Source of the DNA: Candidatus Amarolinea dominans
GTDB taxonomy: Bacteria; Chloroflexota; Anaerolineae; SSC4; Amarolineaceae
NCBI GenBank assembly: GCA_016719785.1
Contig: JADJYJ010000031.1
Span: 186,001-250,000 of the forward strand
Direction of reading: 5' to 3'
Length of the DNA stretch: 64,000 bases
Shown: positions 1 to 8,576 of the stretch, one piece after another
How positions within the stretch are numbered: position 1 is the stretch's first letter
How the letters are laid out: each line of letters starts with the position of its first letter
Position numbers and translations under genes: made by a program
Notes under the pieces: generated by a model
What the model was told of the DNA's origin: nothing
Database searches by the model: none
Seen by the model: the letters and a program-made list of their open reading frames with translations, nothing else

Positions 1-2
1 TC

Positions 3-2105
3 ACCGAGCTGCCCTACATGACCAACAAGACGCGCCTGCTGGAGCGCATCGCCGAGTTGGTGCGCGATGGCCGCCTGGAAGGCATCAGCGACCTGCGCGA
101 CGAATCTGATCGCACAGGGATGCGCATCGCCATCGAACTCACGCGCACGGTGAACGCACAGCAAATTCTGAACGACCTTTTCCGCCTGACGCCCATGCAG
201 CAGACGTTTGCCGTCTCCTTGCTGGCCCTGGTGGACGGTGAGCCACGCCTGCTGTCGCTCAAGAAAATCCTGACCCACTACATCGAGCATCGTCGCGAGA
301 TCATTCGGCGCCGCACGGAGTTCGATCTGGCCCGCGCCCGCGCGCGGGCGCACATCATCCAAGGACTGTTGATCGCGCTCAAGAACCTGGACGAGGTCAT
401 TCAGATCATTCGCAGTTCGCGCACCGCCGAGACCGCGCGCACCAACCTGATGGGTCGCTTTCAACTGAGTGAAGTTCAGGCGCAGGCCATCCTCGACATG
501 CCGCTCAAACGCCTGGCGCAGTTGGAACAGCAAAAACTGGAGCAGGAGCACAAGGAATTACTGCGCCTGATTGCCAGCCTGGAGGCGCTGCTGGCCTCGC
601 AGGGCAAGATGCTGGCCCTGATTCAAGAGGAACTGCGCCAACTCAAGGCCACGTACGGCGACGCCCGCCGCACGCAGATTGTAGAACGGGCCAAAGGCAA
701 AATGAGCGCGCAGGACCTCTTGCCCGACCAGGACGTGTGGGTGATGGCGGCCCGCGAAGGCACGCTTGCCCGCCGCCCGCTGGAGGAACTGAAGCCCGCC
801 ATGCTGCGCAGCCTGGCAGCCAACAGCGACCTGGCGCTACTGCGCGCCAACACGCGCCACGTCCTGGCGCTGTTCAGTCGCGATGGCCGCAGCGTACGCC
901 TGGGGCTGCACCAGGTTAACGAGGTTAATCAGGGCAATCAGGGCAGCGGCAGTCACTGGGCCGATCTCAGCGGCTTCACGCGGCGCGACCGCATCGCGGC
1001 CATCGTCACCATACCCCGCAATCTCAACGGCGATAGTTTCCTGGTACTGGTTTCGCGGCAGGGCCGGATCAAGCGCGTGGCGCTGAACGATTTCCTGGAC
1101 AGCGTCAACCTGGAGCCAACCGTCGTTTTCAATCTGGATGACAAGGACGAACTGGGCTGGGTCATGCTGGCGCCGGCCGGCAGCGAGCTGCTGCTCGTCA
1201 CCCGCCAAGGGCAGGCCATTCGCTTCAAGGACGAGGATGTGCGTCCCGTCGGTCTGCCCGCGGGCGGCGTCAACGCCATCAAACTGGGCAACAAGGATCA
1301 GGTCATCCACGCAGGGTTGGCCGCGCCCGCGGCCGAACTGCTGACAGTGAGCGAACTGGGCTACCTGAAGCGCAGCGCGCTGGGCGATTTTCCCACGCAA
1401 GGCCGCGCCGGCAGCGGCGTCGTCGCGCACAGCCTCAACGCTCGTTCCGGTAAGCTGGCACAGGCGGCCGTGGCCGCGCCGGGGGGCCTGCTGGCGCTGG
1501 GCGCCAGTCAAGCGTCATGGCACGTCCTGGCCCTGGCCGATGTGCCGCTGGCCGGACGCAACACGCAGGGCAAGGCGCTGCTCTCCCTGGCCCGCGGCGA
1601 ACAGGTGAGCGGACTGCTGGTGGTGGGTCAGGGGGGGAGCGCTGAGCCAGGTGAGACCAGAGAGACTCCCCCGGCCGCTAACCGACCGCCAAGCAGTGCC
1701 GCGCGCGGGGCGAAGGGTCAGGCGCAGCCCGCAGCCGAGCGCCAGTTGACCCTGGCCCTACCGTCAGGCAGGGAGGCGCCGGCCGCCGCAGCCAGGACTG
1801 CGCCCGCAGCCAAGCCGGGCAAGTCCACCGCCGCCGCGCCCGTGACAACGATCGCGCCTGGGCCGGGCAAGACCACCGCCGCCGCGCCCGTGACAGCAAC
1901 AGTCGCGCCCGCAGCCAAGCCAGACAAGACCGCGGCCGCGCCCAAGTCCGCGCCGGGGGCCGCCGCGCCCGTGACAGCAACAGTCGCGCCCGCAGCCAAG
2001 CCAGACAAGACCGCGGCCGCAAGTCCGCCGGTGCCCCAAGTCCCGCCGGTCGCCCCCGCAGCCCGCCCCCCCAGGCGGTCGGCCGCCGCCGCGCCGCGCC
2101 CGTGA
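3..2105 (+). CDS. gyrA: DNA gyrase / topoisomerase IV subunit A, C-terminal part (5' end outside window)
   Basis: Partial type II topoisomerase A subunit. The frame is open from base 3 and reads TELPYMTNKTRLLERIAELV, a stretch internal to GyrA/ParC, so the start and the active-site Tyr domain lie upstream of the window. What remains is the end of the breakage-reunion domain with its coiled coil, then a six-bladed beta-pinwheel (repeated G-R/Q-IKR and AIRF blades). A degenerate GyrA box QGRAGSG follows SALGDFPT, so gyrase and Topo IV cannot be separated by eye. After about residue 540 the protein changes to Ala/Pro/Lys-rich repeats of 27 residues (81 bp), e.g. APAAKPGKTAAAPKSAP. The frame stops at 2105 in the middle of the repeat array, which continues in another frame to 2686. 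Confidence 0.9.
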   Translation, partial: TELPYMTNKTRLLERIAELVRDGRLEGISDLRDESDRTGMRIAIELTRTVNAQQILNDLFRLTPMQQTFAVSLLALVDGEPRLLSLKKILTHYIEHRREIIRRRTEFDLARARARAHIIQGLLIALKNLDEVIQIIRSSRTAETARTNLMGRFQLSEVQAQAILDMPLKRLAQLEQQKLEQEHKELLRLIASLEALLASQGKMLALIQEELRQLKATYGDARRTQIVERAKGKMSAQDLLPDQDVWVMAAREGTLARRPLEELKPAMLRSLAANSDLALLRANTRHVLALFSRDGRSVRLGLHQVNEVNQGNQGSGSHWADLSGFTRRDRIAAIVTIPRNLNGDSFLVLVSRQGRIKRVALNDFLDSVNLEPTVVFNLDDKDELGWVMLAPAGSELLLVTRQGQAIRFKDEDVRPVGLPAGGVNAIKLGNKDQVIHAGLAAPAAELLTVSELGYLKRSALGDFPTQGRAGSGVVAHSLNARSGKLAQAAVAAPGGLLALGASQASWHVLALADVPLAGRNTQGKALLSLARGEQVSGLLVVGQGGSAEPGETRETPPAANRPPSSAARGAKGQAQPAAERQLTLALPSGREAPAAAARTAPAAKPGKSTAAAPVTTIAPGPGKTTAAAPVTATVAPAAKPDKTAAAPKSAPGAAAPVTATVAPAAKPDKTAAASPPVPQVPPVAPAARPPRRSAAAAPRP

Positions 2106-2500
2106 CAGCAACAGTCGCGCCCGCAGCCAAGCCAGGCAAGTCCGCGCCGGTGGCCGCCGCGCCCGTGCCAGCAGCGGCCGCGCCCGCAGCCAAGCCAGGC
2201 AAGACCGCGGCCGCGCCCAAGTCCGCGCCGGTAGCTGCCGCGCCCGTGACAGCAGCGGCGGCGCCCGCAGCCAAGCCAGGCAAGACCGCGGCCGCGCCCA
2301 AGTCCGCGCCGGTAGCTGCCGCGCCCGTGACAGCAACAGTCGCTCCCGCAGCCAAGCTGAGCAAGACCGCGGCCGCGCCCAAGTCCGCGCCGGTGGCCGC
2401 CGCGCCCGTGCCAGCAGCGGCCGCGCCCACAGCCAAGCCAGGCAAGACCGCGGCCGCGCCCAAATCTGTGCCTGCGGCGCCGGCCCCAGCGGCGGTTCCC
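1794..2500 (+). repeat. 81-bp tandem repeat array in the gyrA 3' end
   Basis: The hexanucleotide core encoding AKPG/AKPD recurs at 1916, 1997 (81 apart), 2128, 2191 (63 apart), 2272, 2353 and 2434 (81 apart each). Units contain GCCGCGCCC and AAGACCGCGGCCGCGCCC blocks and have diverged by point changes and by an 18-bp deletion in one unit. Such an array is prone to copy-number change and to assembly error. Confidence 0.85.
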
Positions 2501-2686
2501 CCGGCCAAACCGGGCAAGTCCACGCCTCTCCGCATCTCCCCCTCTCCCCTTCTCCGCCTCTCCGCCGCCGCGCCCGCGGCCATCACCGAGAAGCCGGTCA
2601 GGGTAAGCAGTGTAAGCAAGGCCAGCGCGGCCGCCCAAGAACCGCCATCGCCCAAAGCGCCAAAAGTCAAACGTGTCAAACCATGA
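2106..2686 (+). other. Continuation of the gyrA Ala/Pro/Lys repeat tail in a shifted frame
   Basis: The 81-bp repeat of the gyrA tail continues past the gyrA stop, but its Ala/Pro/Lys-coding frame is now shifted by -1. AAKPGK units recur at 2128, 2191, 2272, 2353 and 2434, and the frame ends at 2686 with a basic tail KVKRVKP. One missing base near the C7 run at 2066-2072 would join the two frames. No ribosome binding site precedes an internal start, so a separate gene is unlikely. Either the read lost a base, or the tail was truncated by a real frameshift, or a -1 slip occurs on the C run. The first seems most likely. Confidence 0.6.
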
Positions 2687-2719
2687 AGGGAGCGGCGCGG
2701 CGTCGCCACGGAGAGCGAC

Positions 2720-4204
2720 TCAGCGCAGCGCCCAGCGCGTGACGCGCACCCCGGTAACCGCATGCGTGACCACCGGCTCTCCGTGCGCGTCCAGCCACTG
2801 CCGATTGAAAGCGCGCCGATCCCACGTCTCTGCCTCCGATTCGATCAACCAGACGTGGTCGGCCCCTTGCACCAGCCGGGTCAGGACCGCGCCGGTGCTG
2901 TCGAGTGACACGCGCTGGCGGTCGTTAGTGAACGGCGCCTCACGCCAGGCGTAATCCCAGCCCGCGTAATAGGCGAAGGTGAAGCGACTGTAGGGGTGCA
3001 GGAAGATCAGCACATCGGTCGGGCCACGCTGCGCCTGCACGAACGCGGCCGCGGTCCGAAAGTCGGCCTTGATGGGCGTCACGGCCTGGCCGCCCACGCC
3101 CACCAGGTTGAGACTCAGCGCCAACAGGAGCGCGCCGGCCGCGAGGGCGCGGCTGCGCTGGGCCACCAGGTAGGCGCCAACCGCACTCAGCAGATAGAAC
3201 GCCGGGCCGAGGTAGATCAGGTAGCGGTCGTTGAACAGCGGGACACGCAGGGTGATGACAAAGAGCAGCAGCGGCGGTACCAGCAGCCAGGCCGCCAGTA
3301 TGATGACCGGCCGTCGCCAGGAGCCTGGTTTACCGCCCGCCAGCAGCAGGGCCGCCAACAGCAGAAATACCCAGACGCTCACCAGGCCGATGGTGGGCAC
3401 ACCGCGCATACCGCGGCCAAAAGCCACCAGCAGAATGGCGAACATCCTCGGTAGGGACACGGGGCTGAAGCCGGGGTCGAACGTGGGTGAGGTGAACAGC
3501 CGCCATTGCCACCAGACCAGGGGGAGATAGGGCAAGACGAAACTGGCCAGAGCCAGCAGCGCGCCGCGCCAATGCCGTCGCGTGGACGGCCAACCCAGGG
3601 CAAAGAGCACCGCATGCACCGGCAGCAGCAGCACGAACATCACATGCAGATAGAAGCCCAGGCTGGTCAGCGCAATATAAACCAACCAGCGCAGGCGGAT
3701 GTCCGCGGCCGCGGCGGTCAAGGCCCACAGGAGGGCCAACACGCTGCCCAGCGCCAGCGCCACCACCAGGGCGTACATCTTGCCCTCCTGGCTGTACCAC
3801 ACCAGGTAGGGCGACGTGGCGGTGAGCAGCATCGCCAGGGTGGAGACGCCGGCCGCGCCCGCGTGCGCCGTCGCTGTGGCGCCAAAACGCAGCAGACGCC
3901 GCGCCAGCACCCAGGTCAGCGGCACGCTGAGGGTTCCCCAAAGCACAGAAGGGAAGCGCAGGGCGGTCTCGCTCTGGCCGAAGACCTGCAGCCAAGGGCG
4001 CAGGAGCAGGAAGAAGAGAGGCCCGTTTTCCCCGGGCTTCGTGAACGTGTCCAGGAGTTGCGCCAACGGGCGCGTGGCAAAGCGCAGGGCGTCCACCTCA
4101 TCACGCCACAGGCTCTGAAAATCAAGGTGATAGACGCGCAGGGCAAAGGCGAGCAGGATGATGGCCCACAAGAGCCATGGGTGACGGCGGCGACCCTCAC
4201 CCAT
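2720..4204 (-). CDS. Membrane glycosyltransferase, GT39/ArnT-like (PMT family)
   Basis: A 494-residue polytopic membrane protein. An N-terminal membrane helix (HPWLLWAIILLAFALRVYHL) is followed by the luminal LDFQSLWRDEVDALRFA loop with the Asp/Glu pair typical of GT-C glycosyltransferases, then by about ten further hydrophobic segments. The C-terminal soluble part carries YAGWDYAWRE and ends HAVTGVRVTRWALR. The family transfers sugars from polyprenyl phosphates to proteins or lipids at the outer face of the membrane; the acceptor here is unknown. It is convergent with gyrA. The only plausible ATG, at 4204, lies inside a dispersed palindromic repeat (4194-4242), which therefore supplies residues MGEGR. 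Start certainty is moderate. Confidence 0.8.
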   Translation of the reverse strand: MGEGRRRHPWLLWAIILLAFALRVYHLDFQSLWRDEVDALRFATRPLAQLLDTFTKPGENGPLFFLLLRPWLQVFGQSETALRFPSVLWGTLSVPLTWVLARRLLRFGATATAHAGAAGVSTLAMLLTATSPYLVWYSQEGKMYALVVALALGSVLALLWALTAAAADIRLRWLVYIALTSLGFYLHVMFVLLLPVHAVLFALGWPSTRRHWRGALLALASFVLPYLPLVWWQWRLFTSPTFDPGFSPVSLPRMFAILLVAFGRGMRGVPTIGLVSVWVFLLLAALLLAGGKPGSWRRPVIILAAWLLVPPLLLFVITLRVPLFNDRYLIYLGPAFYLLSAVGAYLVAQRSRALAAGALLLALSLNLVGVGGQAVTPIKADFRTAAAFVQAQRGPTDVLIFLHPYSRFTFAYYAGWDYAWREAPFTNDRQRVSLDSTGAVLTRLVQGADHVWLIESEAETWDRRAFNRQWLDAHGEPVVTHAVTGVRVTRWALR

Positions 4205-4242
4205 GGCCCCTCTCCCGCTGGGAGAGGGGAAAGGGGTGAGGG
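4194..4242. repeat. Dispersed palindromic repeat (CCCTCTCCC family), copy 1
   Basis: Outer arms CCCTCAC (4194-4200) and GTGAGGG (4236-4242) enclose inner arms CCCCTCTCCC and GGGAGAGGGG. Related copies lie near 23965, 34250 and 42090. This copy supplies the start codon of the neighbouring glycosyltransferase. The stretch 4243-4322 between it and the next gene holds nothing else I can identify. Confidence 0.75.
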
Positions 4243-4322
4243 TGCTCCCGGCTGGCCGGCGACCGGGCGACTGTCAGCGCGGCGGCGGGTTGAGTTGAGC
4301 GTGGCGGCCGGTGCATGGCAGC

Positions 4323-5051
4323 TTACTCGGCCGGCCCGCGCCGCAGCAGGAAGAACAGCCCGGAGCCGAGGCCCAAGATGACGAGAATGCCGCAGCCCAG
4401 CCAGACGAAACTGAGCGCCTGGATGAGGGTTTGCGCGAACAGGCCGGCTTCACCCGCGGATGCAACGGGCGGTGTGGGTGTGGCGGGCTGCACGAGGCCA
4501 TCGGTGGCAGGCGGCCGCGGCAGCGGTGGTGCAACCACGGCGGGCAGCAAGGTCGCAGGTAGAAGGGCAGGTAGAGCGGTGGGTGTCATCACCTCGGTTG
4601 GGGGCGGCGGCGTATCGGGACTGGCCGGGGTAGGCGTGTCGGTCAGGGCAGGCAGAGTCGCGGTAAGAGTCGCGGTAACGAAAGCCGTCGGCCCAGGCAG
4701 CGTGGGCGTGGGTGTCGGCGGGGTGGCTGCGGGCAGGGGAGTGGCCGTCGGCGTCGGCATCGGTGTATCGGTCACGGCGCCTGGGGTGAACGAGGGTGTC
4801 CAGGTCGGGGTGATGGTGGGCGTGGGCGTCGCGGTGGGGTTCGTGGAATTCGATTGAAAAGGCAATGGCGCGGCGCGACCGGCTTCAAGTTGCAGGCCGA
4901 TCAACAGAGAAGCCAGCACCAGCCACAGCAAGCTGCGCGCACCGTGCGTTGCGGTGGCAGGCGCCTGCAGCCGACGTTCAGCCGCGGACCGCGCCACGAG
5001 CGCAGTAAGATGGCGGTAACAATCAAGAAAGAATCGAATCACTATATTCAC
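4323..5051 (-). CDS. Secreted, membrane-anchored Thr/Pro-rich surface protein
   Basis: No catalytic domain is visible. From a GTG at 5051 the product is about 242 residues: a short basic N-terminus, a hydrophobic signal/anchor segment (SLLWLVLASLLIGLQ), a long low-complexity stalk of TPT, TATP and PPTP repeats, and a C-terminal membrane helix (FVWLGCGILVILGLGSGLFF) followed by LLRRGPAE, a positive-inside stop transfer. Such TP-rich stalks are common in Chloroflexota surface proteins. It follows the 5095-6402 gene on the same strand and is probably co-transcribed with it and birA. The reading frame is open further upstream, but that part overlaps the previous gene in another frame. GTG codons at 5042 and 4997 are alternatives; none has a clear Shine-Dalgarno sequence. 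Confidence 0.6.
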   Translation of the reverse strand: MNIVIRFFLDCYRHLTALVARSAAERRLQAPATATHGARSLLWLVLASLLIGLQLEAGRAAPLPFQSNSTNPTATPTPTITPTWTPSFTPGAVTDTPMPTPTATPLPAATPPTPTPTLPGPTAFVTATLTATLPALTDTPTPASPDTPPPPTEVMTPTALPALLPATLLPAVVAPPLPRPPATDGLVQPATPTPPVASAGEAGLFAQTLIQALSFVWLGCGILVILGLGSGLFFLLRRGPAE

Positions 5052-5094
5052 ACATCGGCAAGCCCGCGCTTGGGGCCATGAGTGCAGATGACCA

Positions 5095-6402
5095 TCAGGG
5101 CGCCAACGCATAAGCGCGCCACTGCTGCTCGAATTCACGCAGGTCGAGACCCAGACGCTGCATCGTGTCGCTGGGCGACAGACCGTCACCCAGGGCGCGC
5201 AGGAGGACGGGAATGCGACCGGGGTCGGTGCTGTTAGCCAGATAAGTGACCACCTGGTAGGACTGGGCCAGCGCCTGCGAGGTGCGTTCGATGCTGCCGT
5301 AGCGGAATGGCGGCCACAGGGCACTGATGGGCAAGAACTGCCCCTGGGAGGCGACAGTTCCGAACTGTTCGCTGATGCCTGCGGTCATCGCGTTGTCGGG
5401 CACAAGGCGCTGCAGTTGCCAGAAGACCACCCCTTGCAGCAGCACCCAGTTGCCATTGGCGAAGTTGCGCGTGCGCAGGAACAGCCCCGACTTCTCCATG
5501 GCCAGGCGCAAACTGATGTCATAGGCGACAGTGTCCACCAGCTCTGCTGGCAGTTGACCGTCGAGGCGCACGCCACTGAGCTGCGGTGACGACAGGTGAA
5601 AGCGCCCCTCATCGAAGCGCGCCTGCGTGGGTGGTGCGTCCGCATCGAGGTAAAACTCAAGCTGCGGGCTGGCGCCCACGTTGAAATCGAGATGCGTCCG
5701 GCTGTAGAAATCCTCGGCCAGGTCACTGAGGGCCTTGACCAGCGCCTCGTCCTTTTCACGGTAGTGAAAGATCAGGTGTCGGGTTTCGAGGCTCCGCTCC
5801 TCGCCCCAATACGCAGTGTCGGGCGCGGTGCGTTTCCAATGGCCCGCAACCAGCCGGTAGAACTGGATGCGTTGATAATCTACCTGGTCGTGCTGATAGC
5901 GTACCGTGGCCCACGCGACATCGCCGGTCAGGATGAAGTCTTCCAGGGTCAACGTCGCGCTGACGGCGCTGCTGCTCAGTTGATCCATCTGCGTTTTTTG
6001 CAGATTTTGCCAGGCGGCATCGCTGTCATCCTGAAACGTAAGGAAAATCTCTTCATCACCGGCCGCCAGCGCGTTGGCCTCGACGGTGATGACTGCCTGC
6101 AGGTCGGCCTGTGCGATCTCACGATTACGCTGGGCCACAGCATAGATCACGCCCAGGCTGATGATCGTGCCGATCAGGGCGCCCAGGCCGAGATAGCGCA
6201 CGACGCGCGTGGCTTCCCAATGCGTGGTGTGCTGCGAGGCAACCTGGCGCCCCTTTGGCTTTTGCGGGAGAGCCGATGCGGCAGGCGGCGCCGACTCCTG
6301 GTCCTCAGGCGGTCGCCAATCGTGCCGGGCCGGGCGGTGGTCGCCATCCCCATGACGCCAGCGCTCGTCTTCAGAATCATGCCAATCGAACTGAATGCTC
6401 AT
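5095..6402 (-). CDS. Single-pass membrane protein with peptidase-MA-like extracytoplasmic domain
   Basis: A 435-residue protein of unknown function. The first ~75 residues are hydrophilic, acidic and His/Arg-rich (MSIQFDWHDSEDERW), followed by one membrane helix (LGLGALIGTIISLGVIYAVA). The outer part has an NTF2-like stretch (ADLQAVITVEANALAAGD...ATVRYQHDQVDYQRIQFY) and then RHLIFHYREKDEALVKALSD...DLREFEQQWRAYAL, which resembles the peptidase-MA-like domains of other Chloroflexota proteins. The HEXXH zinc motif expected of an active gluzincin is not present, so it may be a non-catalytic relative. It begins 4 bases after the birA stop, so translation is probably coupled to birA. Confidence 0.6.
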   Translation of the reverse strand: MSIQFDWHDSEDERWRHGDGDHRPARHDWRPPEDQESAPPAASALPQKPKGRQVASQHTTHWEATRVVRYLGLGALIGTIISLGVIYAVAQRNREIAQADLQAVITVEANALAAGDEEIFLTFQDDSDAAWQNLQKTQMDQLSSSAVSATLTLEDFILTGDVAWATVRYQHDQVDYQRIQFYRLVAGHWKRTAPDTAYWGEERSLETRHLIFHYREKDEALVKALSDLAEDFYSRTHLDFNVGASPQLEFYLDADAPPTQARFDEGRFHLSSPQLSGVRLDGQLPAELVDTVAYDISLRLAMEKSGLFLRTRNFANGNWVLLQGVVFWQLQRLVPDNAMTAGISEQFGTVASQGQFLPISALWPPFRYGSIERTSQALAQSYQVVTYLANSTDPGRIPVLLRALGDGLSPSDTMQRLGLDLREFEQQWRAYALAP

Positions 6403-6406
6403 GGAG

Positions 6407-7259
6407 CTACCTATCGTCTGCTATTTTCTTGTGCAACAACAGCACATCGCCGGCCCATACGGTGTGAGTCAGGCCGGCCGCGTCCTGAACGAGCAGAGCG
6501 CCGTCGGGATTGACACCTGCCACCGTACCGGTGAGCGTCGTGTCCGGCAGCGTCACCTGCACGGTCTGTCCGTAGTATGCCATCCGCTGCGCCCACGCGG
6601 CATAGGGTGAATGTCCTGCTTGCAGGCGTGTGTAATGGTCCTCGATGTGACGCAGGAGCGCCTGCAAGAGCGCCAGCCGGCTGACAGGCTGCCCCAACGC
6701 CTGGGAAAGGCTGATGGCGGTCGGCGCCAGTTCGTGGTCGGCCGGCAGCGCCAGGTTGACGTTCAGCCCCAGCCCCACGACCGCGTAGGCGATGCGATCG
6801 CCCTCCAACTGAGTTTCGGTCAGCACGCCCGCCAGCTTTTTCCCGTGCAGAAGGAGATCGTTGGGCCACTTCAACTGCACAGGCAGCCCGGTAACCTCTT
6901 CCACCGCGGCCGCGGCGCCCAGACCCACGCACATGGTCAAGCGGGGGCCTTGTGGCGCGCCAAGCTTGTGGCGCGCTGAGCGCGGGGCGAAAAAGCATGG
7001 AGAGCAACAGGCTGGAGCCAGATGGCGCCTGCCAGACGCGTCCCAGGCGTCCCTTGCCGGCCGTCTGCGCGTCGGTCAGCAGCACGAAGCCATCGCCGGC
7101 GCCTTGCTGCGCGGCGATATGCACGAGCGGCTGGGTGGAGGGCACGATGGGCAGGTAGCGCAACGGGTGGCCCAGGCGGCGTGTCGGCAGGGTCAACGGT
7201 CGGCCCGCGCGCAGCGCCGTGGTCAAATCATCGGGCAGCGTCTGTAAGTCATGCGTCAT
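6407..7259 (-). CDS. birA: Biotin--[acetyl-CoA-carboxylase] ligase (BirA), reading frame broken by one base
   Basis: BirA attaches biotin to the carrier lysine of biotin-dependent carboxylases; a carrier with EAMKMEN is encoded at 17376. The N-terminal part (VPSTQPLVH, TDAQTAGKGRLGRVWQAPSGS) is in one frame up to about 6948. The remainder (LTMCVGLGAAAAVEEVTG, LKWPNDLLLHGKKLAGVL, GLGLNVN) is in the next frame to 6407. Removing one base from the G5 run at 6943-6947 joins them as ATRPRLTMCVGL. This gives a full-length catalytic and C-terminal domain and no N-terminal helix-turn-helix, so this is the non-regulatory type. The ATG at 7259 (MTHDLQTLPDDL) is preferred; the frame is open to 7361. Error in sequence is likelier than a true pseudogene. 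Confidence 0.8.
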
Positions 7260-7333
7260 GCCCATACGATACATCGGTTCTGCTGCCAGGTCAAGAAAGG
7301 TAGCTTCCGCAAACAGCACGGTCTGGTTCTGAG

Positions 7334-7362
7334 TTGACGCTGCGCGGCATATCTGGTACACT
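7334..7362 (+). promoter_or_regulatory. Sigma-70-type promoter for the HIT gene
   Basis: TTGACG (7334-7339), a 17-base spacer and TACACT (7357-7362) lie about 110 bases upstream of the HIT gene, in the divergent gap between it and birA. Both boxes are close to consensus. Confidence 0.6.
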
Positions 7363-7475
7363 GCAAGCGTATCCAGCGACTTCGGACATCATCCGGCAAT
7401 CGAGAACCCTGATTTCGGGCACGACAGTCGAGACACGGGTTGGGACGAGAAACCGTTCTGGAAGGTAGCATCACC

Positions 7476-7988
7476 ATGTCAATCCTGTGGGCGCCGTGGC
7501 GCATGAGCTACATTCGTAGTCATTCCCAGCAACCGATCGTCGGCTGTATCTTCTGTGACAAGCCCGCCGGTGCGCACGACCGCGACGAGTTGATCTTGTT
7601 GCGCGGGCAGTACAACTATTTGATGATGAACCTGTATCCCTATAACAATGGTCATTTGTTGGTTGCCCCCTTCGCCCATCGGCCCAGCATCGAAGATCTG
7701 CCCGTGGAGACGCTGACCGAGATGATGGTCATGACCAACCAGGGGTTGGCTGCGCTGCGTCAGGCGCTCAAGCCGCACGGCTTCAACCTGGGCGTCAACC
7801 TGGGCGCTGTGGCCGGCGCGGGAGTGGCGGAGCATGTCCACATGCACATCGTGCCGCGCTGGGGTGCGGACACCAACTACATGACGGTGACCGGCCGCAC
7901 ACGCGTCATCCCGGAGGCGCTGGAAACTACCTATGAGCGCTTGCTGGCTGTGCTCGACCCCATGGCGCCACCTGATCCCCGCCGGTGA
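7476..7988 (+). CDS. HIT-family nucleotide phosphorylase/hydrolase (Ap4A phosphorylase-like)
   Basis: A 170-residue histidine-triad protein. The triad HVHMHIVPRW places the catalytic His residues at about 120, 122 and 124, and CIFC (Cys24, Cys27) gives half of the zinc site seen in bacterial and actinobacterial Ap4A phosphorylase-like HIT proteins. The N-terminal WAPWRMSYI signature is typical of that subgroup. The family cleaves dinucleoside polyphosphates or nucleotide conjugates; the exact substrate cannot be read from sequence. The ATG at 7476 is chosen because it follows GGAAGG and starts at MSILWAPWR; an upstream in-frame ATG at 7440 adds only non-conserved residues. Confidence 0.9.
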   Translation: MSILWAPWRMSYIRSHSQQPIVGCIFCDKPAGAHDRDELILLRGQYNYLMMNLYPYNNGHLLVAPFAHRPSIEDLPVETLTEMMVMTNQGLAALRQALKPHGFNLGVNLGAVAGAGVAEHVHMHIVPRWGADTNYMTVTGRTRVIPEALETTYERLLAVLDPMAPPDPRR

Positions 7989-8000
7989 AGGGCAGGCTCT

Positions 8001-8044
8001 CCTTTCTTCTGATTTCTGCTAGTTTCTGCTGATTTCTGCTAATT
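8001..8044. repeat. 10-bp tandem repeat
   Basis: About four units of GATTTCTGCT (8001-8010 degenerate, 8011-8020, 8021-8030 with AG for GA, 8031-8040) lie just after the HIT gene stop and before the promoter of the next gene. Confidence 0.7.
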
Positions 8045-8048
8045 TGCC

Positions 8049-8077
8049 TTGTGATTTTTCCCCGGATCGTGTAAAAT
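8049..8077 (+). promoter_or_regulatory. Sigma-70-type promoter for the small membrane protein gene
   Basis: TTGTGA (8049-8054), a 17-base spacer and TAAAAT (8072-8077). It lies 36 bases upstream of the TTG start at 8114, with GAGAGG (8099-8104) as ribosome binding site. Confidence 0.55.
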
Positions 8078-8113
8078 GAATCTATCTCACTGTCTCGCGA
8101 GAGGAACACCCGC

Positions 8114-8407
8114 TTGAAACGATTAGGCATTGCCCTGCTGAGCGCCAGTTGCGGTTTGATCGTTGGCGCTGCCGTTCTCTACCTGTTGACCGCTGTGCTG
8201 CCAACAACCCCATGGATCGGTCAACTCACTGCCGGCATCCTCACCCTGGCCATCAGTTTTGGCCTGGCGTTTGCCTTGTCGCGACCAGACGGCAGGCCGG
8301 CCGGCAACCTGGTCGCCACCCTGATCGCGCTACCCGTGCTACTTGGCGTCTTCCTGGGCTGCGGGCTTGTATGGGCGATGCTGGCGGTTCTGATCACCGG
8401 CAGCTAG
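8114..8407 (+). CDS. Small three-helix membrane protein of unknown function
   Basis: A 97-residue product starting at TTG, supported by GAGAGG 9 bases upstream and a promoter at 8049-8077. It has three hydrophobic stretches (IALLSASCGLIVGAAVLYLL, LTAGILTLAISFGLAFAL, LVATLIALPVLLGVFLGCGL) joined by short loops, and little else. No family was recognised. The following 180 bases contain no gene but a 14-bp tandem repeat. Confidence 0.6.
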   Translation: MKRLGIALLSASCGLIVGAAVLYLLTAVLPTTPWIGQLTAGILTLAISFGLAFALSRPDGRPAGNLVATLIALPVLLGVFLGCGLVWAMLAVLITGS

Positions 8408-8495
8408 GCTGTGCGCCGGCATGCCACCTGCTGGCTCCAAACCTGATCCGGGACGCAGGCATTCAGTGCTCGCAGTTCAACAAAGGCTAATAGAG

Positions 8496-8576
8496 GCCGA
8501 GAGATGGCCGAGAGATATCAGCCGAGAGATATCAGCCGAGAGATATCAGCCGAGAGATATCAGCCGAGAGATATCA
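8496..8576. repeat. 14-bp tandem repeat upstream of the acyl-CoA dehydrogenase gene
   Basis: Five exact copies of GCCGAGAGATATCA at 8507-8576, preceded by a truncated copy (GGCCGAGAGATG) at 8496-8506. The array ends one base before the GGAGG ribosome binding site of the next gene, so it lies in that gene's leader. No spacers separate the units, so it is not a CRISPR. Confidence 0.95.

Noticed and set aside
1678..2763. Long minus-strand open frames rich in Ala, Gly and Arg opposite the gyrA tail
   Set aside because: They mirror the 81-bp repeat on the other strand, lack a ribosome binding site and have no recognisable domain; the plus-strand frame joins a known protein.
8496..8576. Possible CRISPR-like array
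   Set aside because: The 14-bp units are directly adjacent without spacers; it is a simple tandem repeat.
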